Under the pieces are notes generated by a model, which saw nothing but the letters and a program-made list of their open reading frames with translations, did not search any database and had not been told where the DNA came from. Made by a program: the position numbers and the translations under genes. DNA of 14,027 nucleotides from Nitrospirota bacterium (GTDB lineage Bacteria; Nitrospirota; Nitrospiria; Nitrospirales; UBA8639). The DNA lies in NCBI GenBank assembly GCA_020355985.1, contig CP070628.1:1513079-1527105 (forward strand), written 5' to 3'. Positions 1 through 5,766 of the stretch are shown one piece after another (the first letter of the stretch is position 1; the number at the start of each line of letters is the position of its first letter).

Positions 1-362
1 ATCGATTCTGGACCTTTAGAACGAGCCGCCTGTTCATTTGTCGTTGATTCATCATGTCCATAAGAGACGATGGGAATATCGGTTTCTTCTGATGTGGGCA
101 CGGCTTCATCAAAGTCTGATTCAGCTGCTGAAGAAACCTCTACACCCAAGGAGGTATCGATTTCCACTTCTCGAATACCTGAACTCATTAATTGTTGGAC
201 CTCCGTGGGTGATTTCAACAAGCGTCGATGGACAAAAAAAGGTGATTTCCACCAAGAGTCAAGAATCCTGACCAGAAACATACCTGGGCGCAATTGGCTT
301 GTGGGGATACGTTGAAGAGTACTGGGCGAAGGAGCAGCAGGTGGCCTGGATAGACTAGCCAT
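1..362 (-). CDS. Probable HD-GYP phosphodiesterase, N-terminal DUF3391 domain (partial, cut by window edge)
   Basis: The reading frame starts at the ATG at 362 and stays open to base 1, giving 120 complete codons; the C-terminal part lies outside the window. An in-frame TAA sits 9 nt upstream of this ATG, so no earlier start is possible. Residues about 16-72 look like the DUF3391 domain found at the N-terminus of many HD-GYP proteins: a QLRPGMFLVRI block, a tryptophan-rich DSWWKSPF stretch, then a SSGIREVEIDTSLG block. An acidic, Ser/Glu-rich linker follows. In this family a C-terminal HD-GYP domain hydrolyses cyclic di-GMP, but that domain is not visible, so the activity is inferred. No clear Shine-Dalgarno precedes the start. 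A c-di-GMP hydrolase beside flagellar and partner-switch genes would fit control of the motile-to-sessile switch. Confidence 0.72.
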   Translation of the reverse strand, partial: MASLSRPPAAPSPSTLQRIPTSQLRPGMFLVRILDSWWKSPFFVHRRLLKSPTEVQQLMSSGIREVEIDTSLGVEVSSAAESDFDEAVPTSEETDIPIVSYGHDESTTNEQAARSKGPES

Positions 363-511
363 ATGACATTACGAATTCATAGACATTGAGAGGAAGTGAG
401 GTTACTCCCCATTGCTGAAAAATCATAGGGAAAAGGAGAATCTGACCGGAAACGATCCTCAACATATCACTCAATTCAACCAGCAGACAGGAACCGGTCA
501 AAAGAATAACT
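363..511. other. STAS to HD-GYP spacer with a widely spaced inverted repeat
   Basis: This 149-nt gap separates the stop of the STAS gene from the start of the HD-GYP gene, both on the minus strand. It contains a perfect 7-bp inverted repeat, TGACCGG at 443-449 and CCGGTCA at 494-500, with 44 nt between the arms. No T-run follows, so it is not a convincing terminator. I see no convincing promoter or ribosome binding site, and the downstream gene may be co-transcribed. Confidence 0.3.
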
Positions 512-865
512 TTAGGTTGGCGCGCCAGTGGAAACTAGGCGGCTCTTCGGAATCTCTGCCAGAGTCTGATACGTGGGAATCATTTTCCCGATATTAGCTA
601 AATCTAAGACCTGCTTCACATAGGTTTGCGGGTTCACCAAGAAGAACGAAATATTTTTATTCTTAAGATTTTGATGACATATGACCAAAAGGCCTAAGGC
701 TGAACTATCCACAAAGGTGACTTTTTCTAAATCCAAGACAACAGTACTTCCCTCTATAGAAACTCCCGACACCGCGTCCTTAAAAGTTTTTCGGACGCCG
801 AAATCAAACCTTCCGTCTAAATGAAGAATGGTGTTGCCATCAACTGTGTCTTGTGTGATATTCAT
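512..865 (-). CDS. STAS-domain protein, anti-sigma factor antagonist (SpoIIAA/RsbV type)
   Basis: This 117-residue protein is about one STAS domain long. It has the usual order: a short first strand, LDGRFDFG at 16-23, a hydrophobic strand TVVLDLEKVTFVDSSALG at 41-58, and a final helix. D53-S54 in the VDSSALG motif matches the conserved phosphorylation-site region of SpoIIAA/RsbV proteins, where an RsbW-type kinase phosphorylates a serine. I chose the ATG at 865 over the upstream GTG/ATG-like starts because a strong GGGGGAGGGG Shine-Dalgarno lies just before it, and residues encoded further upstream do not resemble the family. Its likely partners are the kinase at 1660-2616 and the phosphatase at 2613-3914, separated from it by a plus-strand gene remnant. 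The unphosphorylated form would be expected to bind the kinase-like protein; the target in this organism is not shown. Confidence 0.88.
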   Translation of the reverse strand: MNITQDTVDGNTILHLDGRFDFGVRKTFKDAVSGVSIEGSTVVLDLEKVTFVDSSALGLLVICHQNLKNKNISFFLVNPQTYVKQVLDLANIGKMIPTYQTLAEIPKSRLVSTGAPT

Positions 866-866
866 G

Positions 867-880
867 CCCCTCCCCCTTCG
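867..880 (-). promoter_or_regulatory. Strong ribosome binding site that decides the STAS start
   Basis: On the minus strand a purine block reading GAAGGGGGAGGGG ends a few bases before the ATG at 865. It contains GGGAGG and fixes this ATG as the start in preference to in-frame candidates up to 910. Confidence 0.6.
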
Positions 881-948
881 TTCATAGCAGGGCGCAGCAG
901 CCACGGCCATGATTCCCAGATTGTATAGCCATAAAATTCCTTTCCTTC

Positions 949-975
949 CTATCGGTTATTGTTCAAGAAGAGTTA
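949..975 (-). promoter_or_regulatory. Candidate FliA (sigma-28) promoter for the STAS gene
   Basis: Read on the minus strand, TAAC (975-972) is followed after exactly 15 nt by ACCGATAG (956-949). The E. coli FliA consensus is TAAA-N15-GCCGATAA, so the match is 3 of 4 and 6 of 8 with ideal spacing. It lies about 84 nt upstream of the STAS ATG at 865, leaving a leader of roughly 75 nt. The match was found by eye and is short, so chance occurrence is possible. Confidence 0.35.
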
Positions 976-1208
976 AGGGAAGGAGGGAACAAAAAATGAG
1001 GAAGGGTGAAACGTTCTGTCTTTTTCCCACTCCTGCCTTCTCACCTTTCCTTTTCCCTTCTTTCAGGATTTAGCCTGGAGGCCACATTCAAGCTCAAACC
1101 CGTTCTCAATGTGAGTTACCTGTTTGCTAGGGTGATACAGCAGAAAATTCTATAGATAGTAAGTGTTTCCATTGCGATCAATTCCCTGATTTGTATCCCC
1201 AATAAGAG

Positions 1209-1493
1209 TTGGGTGCGAAGATCACAGATTTTGAACTCTCGTTAATCGGAACTGATCCACTCTATGCTTCCAATGCCGCAAAAAGTCCCAAAGAAAAAGA
1301 AATGTTAGCTGAATTGGCTGGTGGGAAGAAAAAAGTGGTGACTGGAGAAGATGGCGGCAGGACCATTGGTATGTCTGCGAACTTTGCCATTGCTCAAGTT
1401 TCCGCAGATTGTCATAACAAACATCCCAAGACGACCAAAAAAGATTGGGAAAATGGCGATTTCATGGGTGCTATTGTTGTCAGAATGAAATAA
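1209..1493 (+). pseudogene. Truncated DUF3365-like (c-type heme family) protein remnant
   Basis: The frame encodes about 94 residues resembling the C-terminal half of DUF3365/Tll0287-like heme-binding domains: an NAAKSPKEKEMLAELAGG block at 22-39, a central GGRTIGMSANFAIAQV stretch, then DCHNKHPKTTKKDW at 67-80 and GDFMGAIVVRMK at the end. In the family the heme site is CxxCH followed by NxHP. Here the first cysteine is Ser65 (codon TCC, one base from TGC), leaving SxxCH. The N-terminal half with its export signal is absent, an in-frame TAA lies 4-6 nt upstream, and the only start is a TTG without a Shine-Dalgarno. I read it as a decayed fragment. A functional short protein is less likely. 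It is the only supported plus-strand gene and lies between two minus-strand partner-switch genes. Confidence 0.55.
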
Positions 1494-1523
1494 CTCTTCA
1501 ATTGAGGGTAACAGGTTTTATTG

Positions 1524-1562
1524 ATGGCGTGGGTGGCTTTCATGCCATCCATGCCATTTTTT
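1524..1562 (+). terminator. Rho-independent terminator after the DUF3365-like remnant
   Basis: A 14-bp stem pairs ATGGCGTGGGTGGC (1524-1537) with GCCATCCATGCCAT (1544-1557) across a 6-nt loop, and a T-run covers 1557-1562. Twelve pairs are Watson-Crick and two are G-U in the plus-strand RNA. On the minus strand those two become C-A mismatches and no T-run follows, so the element works for plus-strand transcription and lies 30 nt past the remnant's stop codon. Confidence 0.8.
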
Positions 1563-1635
1563 GTATGAAATTCTTTCCTTTGGGCCTAGTGACATTTGTA
1601 TATGGGTATGGGTATACGTCTTAACTAGAAGGCCT

Positions 1636-1659
1636 GTGCAATCGATGAAGGAGTTGCAC
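1636..1659 (-). other. Small hairpin directly after the response regulator-HATPase stop codon
   Basis: GTGCAA (1636-1641) and TTGCAC (1654-1659) form a 6-bp stem with a 12-nt loop that abuts the minus-strand stop codon at 1660-1662. No T-run follows on the minus strand, so it is at best a weak terminator or a 3'-end structure. Confidence 0.25.
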
Positions 1660-2616
1660 TTAAAGATTCTCCATCTTGGAAGACTCAACAGCCATGGAAG
1701 TCCTTGCCTCTTCCCCTGCGACCAGATTCACAACACAGAGTACCCGGTTTCCTGTCCCTACATACTCTAAATGATCAAAACTCAGAGCTTTAGCCATGGC
1801 GATGCCCCGTCCATGACTTTCCAACAATCGCTCAGGTTTAATTTCCTGATAGTCACTCCAATCAAATCCTAAACCTTGATCTGTCACGGTTAGCTGAATC
1901 CGATCGGTGTGGCGCTCAAAGGTGACTTCCACGAATTTATGTGCATGCTCAGATGATATTTGACGGCGGGCAATTTCATCTTCCCACTGATCGGTTTCTT
2001 GAAGCTTAGTTTTTTCTTCATAACTAATTTGCAAATTGCCATGCTCAACACCATTCACGATCAATTCGTTGAGGCCAAAAGCCACTTTTTCCGGATTCGG
2101 ACAGGCCTGTGCGACCAAAAGAGCTAAATCATAGGCCTCCTCAATCGTTTGAACTCGAAACCGTCCTTCTTGCAAACAGCCGATGGTCTTGACCTGAACC
2201 CGCAAATTGAGCGCGAGGCTTTGCCATTTTAGCCCTTCCTCCACCGCCGCACTCACCATGCGTATTAAGACCCTTTGATCAAACGGCTTCGTTAGGTAAA
2301 AAAAGACTCCGGCTTCCATGCCCTCGCATACTTCGCTGGGCGAAGCCGCAGAGGTTTGCATTACCACCGGTATCCATTTAAAGTTTTCATCAGCCTTCAA
2401 TTCAGTCATCACTTCAAGACCGTTCATTCCAGGCATCATGCGATCCAGAACCATGGCTTCAAACCCTTTACAATCATGTCGTAAAAGCTCTAAGGCTTGA
2501 ACACCATCGTGTGCCAGAACCAATTCATAGGGCTCATCCTTCAGGCATTCGATCAATACGTCCAGATTCAGATCATCATCATCGACCAACAGAATACGTG
2601 GCTGCTCTTTACTCAT
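1660..2616 (-). CDS. Response regulator with C-terminal RsbW-type HATPase (anti-sigma kinase-like)
   Basis: This 318-residue protein has an N-terminal CheY-like receiver (about 6-125) and a GHKL ATPase domain (about 155-300). In the receiver the acidic cluster is DDDD at 12-15, the phospho-acceptor is D58 in VLDRMMPG, and T88 and K110 (LTKPF) complete the site. In the ATPase, E184-N188 in NELIVNGVEHGN is the N-box, DQGLGFD at 246-252 the G1 box and HGRGIAMAK at 268-276 the G2 region. There is no histidine phospho-acceptor domain, so the ATPase resembles RsbW/SpoIIAB serine kinases, not a classical histidine kinase. Its ATG overlaps the stop of the upstream phosphatase gene as ATGA, implying translational coupling. 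The likely substrate is the STAS protein at 512-865. Whether it also binds a sigma factor cannot be seen. Confidence 0.88.
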   Translation of the reverse strand: MSKEQPRILLVDDDDLNLDVLIECLKDEPYELVLAHDGVQALELLRHDCKGFEAMVLDRMMPGMNGLEVMTELKADENFKWIPVVMQTSAASPSEVCEGMEAGVFFYLTKPFDQRVLIRMVSAAVEEGLKWQSLALNLRVQVKTIGCLQEGRFRVQTIEEAYDLALLVAQACPNPEKVAFGLNELIVNGVEHGNLQISYEEKTKLQETDQWEDEIARRQISSEHAHKFVEVTFERHTDRIQLTVTDQGLGFDWSDYQEIKPERLLESHGRGIAMAKALSFDHLEYVGTGNRVLCVVNLVAGEEARTSMAVESSKMENL

Positions 2617-3914
2617 TTTTCCTCTTCTTTGAAGGCCTCGTTCAATTCTAATCCGATTAAGGCCACGTCATCTCCAAAAATGCCATCGGCTTGCCACGAT
2701 CGACTAGAACGGATGACGCTTTGGACTCCCAATTTCAACGAACCTTTACCGACAGCTTCAAGTGCCTTTTGCAACCGATGCTTCCCCCAAATTTCGTCCT
2801 CGCCATTAACGACTTCGTAAATTCCATCACTAAATAAATAGAGCCGGTCTTTATCGGCCAAAGTGATGGATTCTGTGTGATAGATTTCATCAAGTGAAAA
2901 TCCTGTTGGAAACGTTTTCCCTCCTAAGACCACAGAGCCTCCATCGTTCCTGACCAAAATGGAACCAGGATGCCCAGCACTGGCAAAGCGAAGCACACAG
3001 GTCGATAACTGAAGGACACCCATCCAAACGGTGAAATAGTCGCCCTGATCCGTCATCGGATTCTCCGCATTGAGACGAGTCACAATCTCGCCAGGATCAT
3101 ACCCGGGAAAAGACCGTGTGATATGTGCTCCCTTAAACCACATGGCCAAGGAAACCGCTCGCAATGCCGGTCCTGTACCATGTCCAGACATGTCTAACAC
3201 CATAATACCCAGATGATCATCACCCCATTTCGCCACTTGGAACAAATCACCGCCTAACTGTGAAGACGGGAGGAATTCCCATGCCAACTGTATTCCTGGT
3301 GCCACCGCTCCTTGCACAGGCAACAACGAACGCACAAATTCCGACGCTGAATATAGTTCCGCATCGAGCTGAGCTTGTTTTTCTCTGACTACCCGATAGG
3401 AATCTTCAAGGTCTAACAATAATTGCCTGGCGCGGAGCCCTGCCCCTACTCGAGCCAGCATTTCGTGTTTGGATACTGATTTCAGAAAAAAATCATCTGC
3501 GCCATGGGCCAAACCTTCGGCTATTTGTGCAGGCTGATCCAAGGAGGTCATGAGGATAAAATGGATTGCCTTATATCTTTCGTCTTGTTTAATTGCCCGA
3601 CAAAGACCTGGTCCATCAAGTTCCGGCATCATCCAATCGGACAGGACCAAATCCACTTTTTCTCGATGCAGGATATCAAGTGCTTCCCTGCCATTCTCTG
3701 CCTCTAGGATTCGGTGATTGAGTTTACTGAGCCGTCGTTTGGCGACCATCCGCACAAGCTTTTCATCATCAACAAGTAATATCGTATAAACTTTTCCACC
3801 TGGAGGAAATTTATCACACACAATTTTACTTGCGTTATCTGAATCCAACTTATTCATAGCCAGACTGTTGGTGGGCATGAAGATGTTCATGCTTTCTTTG
3901 GTGTCCTCACTCAT
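2613..3914 (-). CDS. Response regulator with PP2C/SpoIIE (RsbU-type) serine phosphatase domain
   Basis: This 433-residue protein starts with a receiver (about 42-160): DD49-50, phospho-acceptor D93 in LSDWMMPELDG, T123 and K145. A likely coiled-coil linker (about 160-195) leads to a PP2C-type domain (about 205-425). The metal-binding acidic motifs are present: GGD at 221-223, LDMSGHG with D241, FASAGHPG at 310-317, LFSDG with D363, and GDD at 414-416. In this family phosphorylation of the receiver activates dephosphorylation of a phospho-STAS partner, which here is probably the protein at 512-865. The ATG at 3914 is the first in frame but has only a weak ribosome binding site; Met9, Met13 or Met20 could be used, and all precede the receiver. 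The gene follows fliA on the same strand after a 136-nt gap and overlaps the kinase gene by ATGA. Confidence 0.9.
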   Translation of the reverse strand: MSEDTKESMNIFMPTNSLAMNKLDSDNASKIVCDKFPPGGKVYTILLVDDEKLVRMVAKRRLSKLNHRILEAENGREALDILHREKVDLVLSDWMMPELDGPGLCRAIKQDERYKAIHFILMTSLDQPAQIAEGLAHGADDFFLKSVSKHEMLARVGAGLRARQLLLDLEDSYRVVREKQAQLDAELYSASEFVRSLLPVQGAVAPGIQLAWEFLPSSQLGGDLFQVAKWGDDHLGIMVLDMSGHGTGPALRAVSLAMWFKGAHITRSFPGYDPGEIVTRLNAENPMTDQGDYFTVWMGVLQLSTCVLRFASAGHPGSILVRNDGGSVVLGGKTFPTGFSLDEIYHTESITLADKDRLYLFSDGIYEVVNGEDEIWGKHRLQKALEAVGKGSLKLGVQSVIRSSRSWQADGIFGDDVALIGLELNEAFKEEEK

Positions 3915-4050
3915 AAATCAAAACACAGGATTGGCAAAGCGAAAGTACGGGGTAAGGCGTGAAACGTTAGGAGCAAAGAGCAGGGATACAAATACCGATG
4001 GTCTTTCTCTTCACGACATATTCCCTACTTTTTGCTCCACCCCTCTTTAT
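3915..4050. repeat. fliA-phosphatase spacer with imperfect inverted repeat
   Basis: The arms AGGAGCAAAGAGCAGGGA (3969-3986) and TCCCTACTTTTTGCTCCA (4022-4039) pair at 15 of 18 positions, plus one G-T pair, around a 35-nt gap. The adjacent GGTAAGGCGTGAAACGTTAG (3951-3970) resembles short units in other intergenic gaps of this window. There is no T-run after either arm, so it is unlikely to be an intrinsic terminator of fliA. No clear promoter for the phosphatase gene was found. Confidence 0.45.
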
Positions 4051-4830
4051 TCACCTGGAAAGGCGGGTATGAAGAAGCGCTTTCAATCGAATCATGGATT
4101 GGGCATGAAGCTGACAGATACGGGATTCAGTGACATGAAGAATCACACCAATTTCTTTCATCGTCAATTCTTCAAAATAGTAGAGCGTGAGGACCAAGCG
4201 CTGCCGTTCGGGCAACCGCTCAATGGCATCAACTAATGCCTTGCGTGCGTCCTCTGAGACTAGCGATTCCAAGGGACTCGGCTGGTCACGATCGGCGAGA
4301 GCATCCAAGATAGGATGTGCATCTTCTTCGTTACTGCCTAAATCATCCAAACTCAACACCACCGCTCCTTTGGCTTGAAGAAGCGTCTCATCGACTTCTT
4401 GTGTTTCCATTCCTAATGCCTCAGCTAATTCAGCCTCCGTCGGTGGACGACCTTTTCGCTTGGTCCATTCGTTGGTCGCATGATGAATTTTTCCAATACG
4501 TTCCCGAAGAGACCGTGGCACCCAATCCATAGCCCGAATTTCATCAAGCATCGCCCCACGAATTCGAAATTCAGCATAGGTACGAAATTTTATTTCTCTA
4601 GAAGGGTCGAATTTCGTTAAAGCATCCAACAAACCTACCATTCCTGCGCTCATAAGATCTTCAACATTGAGTCCACTAGAAACCCGCATAGCCAACCGCA
4701 TGGCCATATATTTGATCACAGGCAAAAACTCTTTAATCAAATTTTCGCGTTCCTCTGAATTCAACGAAAGCTTTGTCGGAAGCGAGGTTTTGGGTTCCTC
4801 GGGAGTCGCTGTCACAGCACCACGTTTCAT
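4051..4830 (-). CDS. fliA: Flagellar RNA polymerase sigma factor sigma-28 (FliA)
   Basis: This 259-residue protein has the length and domain order of FliA/SigD. Region 2 runs from about 29 to 110 and carries the family-typical FRTYAEFRIRGAMLDEIRA stretch, then MDWVPRSLRE, which leads into region 3. Region 4 covers about 195-255, with LPERQRLVLTLYYFEELT and the recognition helix in VTESRICQLHAQS. FliA directs polymerase to late flagellar, chemotaxis and often c-di-GMP genes. An AAGGAT Shine-Dalgarno lies about 6 nt before the ATG, and only 3 nt separate it from the flhG stop, so it belongs to the flhF-flhG transcript. The two-component/partner-switch genes follow it. Its usual anti-sigma factor, FlgM, is not encoded in this window. 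Confidence 0.97.
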   Translation of the reverse strand: MKRGAVTATPEEPKTSLPTKLSLNSEERENLIKEFLPVIKYMAMRLAMRVSSGLNVEDLMSAGMVGLLDALTKFDPSREIKFRTYAEFRIRGAMLDEIRAMDWVPRSLRERIGKIHHATNEWTKRKGRPPTEAELAEALGMETQEVDETLLQAKGAVVLSLDDLGSNEEDAHPILDALADRDQPSPLESLVSEDARKALVDAIERLPERQRLVLTLYYFEELTMKEIGVILHVTESRICQLHAQSMIRLKALLHTRLSR

Positions 4831-4833
4831 GCG

Positions 4834-5766
4834 TTATCCTTCCGTCACAGTTTGAGTCGTCCCTAAGGCCGTAGGCCCGAACAATTGAAAACCTCCATAC
4901 CAAGAACGATCCCTCCTCCAGTCCTGAAGCGAAGAGACCAGTGAAGTCAACGCTCGGCTAGCCGGCGCACGAGGATAAAGATCGCACACCGCCCGTTGTT
5001 GGGCTACTGCCATCGTGACGTAGTCATCTGATGGAATGCACCCCATATAATCCAACGTGACCGATAAAAACCGATCAGTGACTAAACCGAATTTTCGAAA
5101 CACTTCTTTACCTTCTTGGGTATTTTTGACTTTGTTGACGAGCAATCGAAATGTCCGCAGGTGATAGCGTGTTGAAAGAATTTTTATCAATGCATAGGCA
5201 TCAGTAAGCGAGGTAGGATCCGGAGAGACCAGGATGAGTGTTTCGTGTGCCACTAAACTAAAGTACAGCACATTAGGAGAAATTCCCGCAGCACAATCAA
5301 TTAGCAAAAGATCTGGTGTTTGCCGCAATTCCAGAAATGCCGTTTGCAACAGAAGCTGTTGTTCATACGTGAGTTGTGTAAAGGCCTGACCTCCGGATGT
5401 CGCAGGAAGGAGTTGAATGCTTTCTGGACCGTTGATTAGCACCTCTTCCAGCCGTCGCTGTCCTGAGAGCACATCTTCAATCGTATATTGTGGGGTGAGT
5501 CCTAAGAGAATATCTATATTCCCAAGAGCCAGGTCCGCATCCATCACCATGACCTTCCGCCCCTGTCGTGCTGAAGCCACCGCTAAGTTGGCCACGACGT
5601 TTGTTTTTCCTACCCCACCTTTTCCAGAACTCACGGCAATGACTTGGACCTGTGGTTGAATTGACGGAGTTGGATTCATCGCCGCCCGTAATCCGCTTGC
5701 TTGATCCAATCGTCGTGGTCTTGCCGCTTCCGATGGTAACGCTGCCGAAGTTGTGGATACGGCCAT
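4834..5766 (-). CDS. flhG: FlhG/FleN (YlxH) MinD-family ATPase, flagellar number regulator
   Basis: This 310-residue protein is a ParA/MinD-type ATPase. The deviant Walker A motif KGGVGKT is at 49-55, the DADLALGN motif at 76-83, and LIDCAAG a little after 150. The N-terminal extension contains DQASGLR (21-27), which fits the DQAxxLR motif through which FlhG stimulates the GTPase of FlhF. The C-terminal part should hold the membrane-targeting helix, but I could not place it with certainty. Its ATG shares one base with the flhF stop (TAATG), so the two are translationally coupled. FlhG works with FlhF to limit flagellar number. In some bacteria it also interacts with the C-ring proteins FliM/FliN and with FleQ-type regulators. 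Confidence 0.95.
   Translation of the reverse strand: MAVSTTSAALPSEAARPRRLDQASGLRAAMNPTPSIQPQVQVIAVSSGKGGVGKTNVVANLAVASARQGRKVMVMDADLALGNIDILLGLTPQYTIEDVLSGQRRLEEVLINGPESIQLLPATSGGQAFTQLTYEQQLLLQTAFLELRQTPDLLLIDCAAGISPNVLYFSLVAHETLILVSPDPTSLTDAYALIKILSTRYHLRTFRLLVNKVKNTQEGKEVFRKFGLVTDRFLSVTLDYMGCIPSDDYVTMAVAQQRAVCDLYPRAPASRALTSLVSSLQDWRRDRSWYGGFQLFGPTALGTTQTVTEG

Larger units (their letters stand above)
866..1208. other. Gene-free interval upstream of the STAS gene
   Basis: This 343-nt stretch has no supported gene. It holds the STAS ribosome binding site and the candidate FliA promoter. At about 975-1060 a purine-rich arm (AAGGGAAGGAGGG, GAAGGGTGAAACG) faces a pyrimidine-rich arm (TCTCACCTTTCC, TTTTCCCTTC), which could form a long imperfect hairpin. 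The part from about 1080 to 1208 may be decayed upstream sequence of the plus-strand remnant that follows, but all three frames carry stops and nothing in them was recognised. Confidence 0.5.

Noticed and set aside
38..315. Two plus-strand open frames of 77 and 81 codons
   Set aside because: They lie antisense to the DUF3391-type HD-GYP N-terminus, which matches a known domain; the plus-strand translations resemble nothing.
866..910. 15-residue N-terminal extension of the STAS protein from 910
   Set aside because: It is not STAS-like and contains the strong Shine-Dalgarno of the ATG at 865.
975..1060. Purine/pyrimidine-rich arms as a defined mobile-element end
   Set aside because: The pairing is low-complexity and imperfect, no target-site duplication is visible and no transposase gene is present.
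2851..2858. Perfect GCCGATAA (FliA -10 box) on the minus strand
   Set aside because: It lies inside the phosphatase coding sequence (LADKD codons) and has no TAAA-like -35 element 15 nt upstream.
3969..4039. Intrinsic terminator for fliA
   Set aside because: The arms are imperfect, the loop is 35 nt and no T-run follows on the minus strand.
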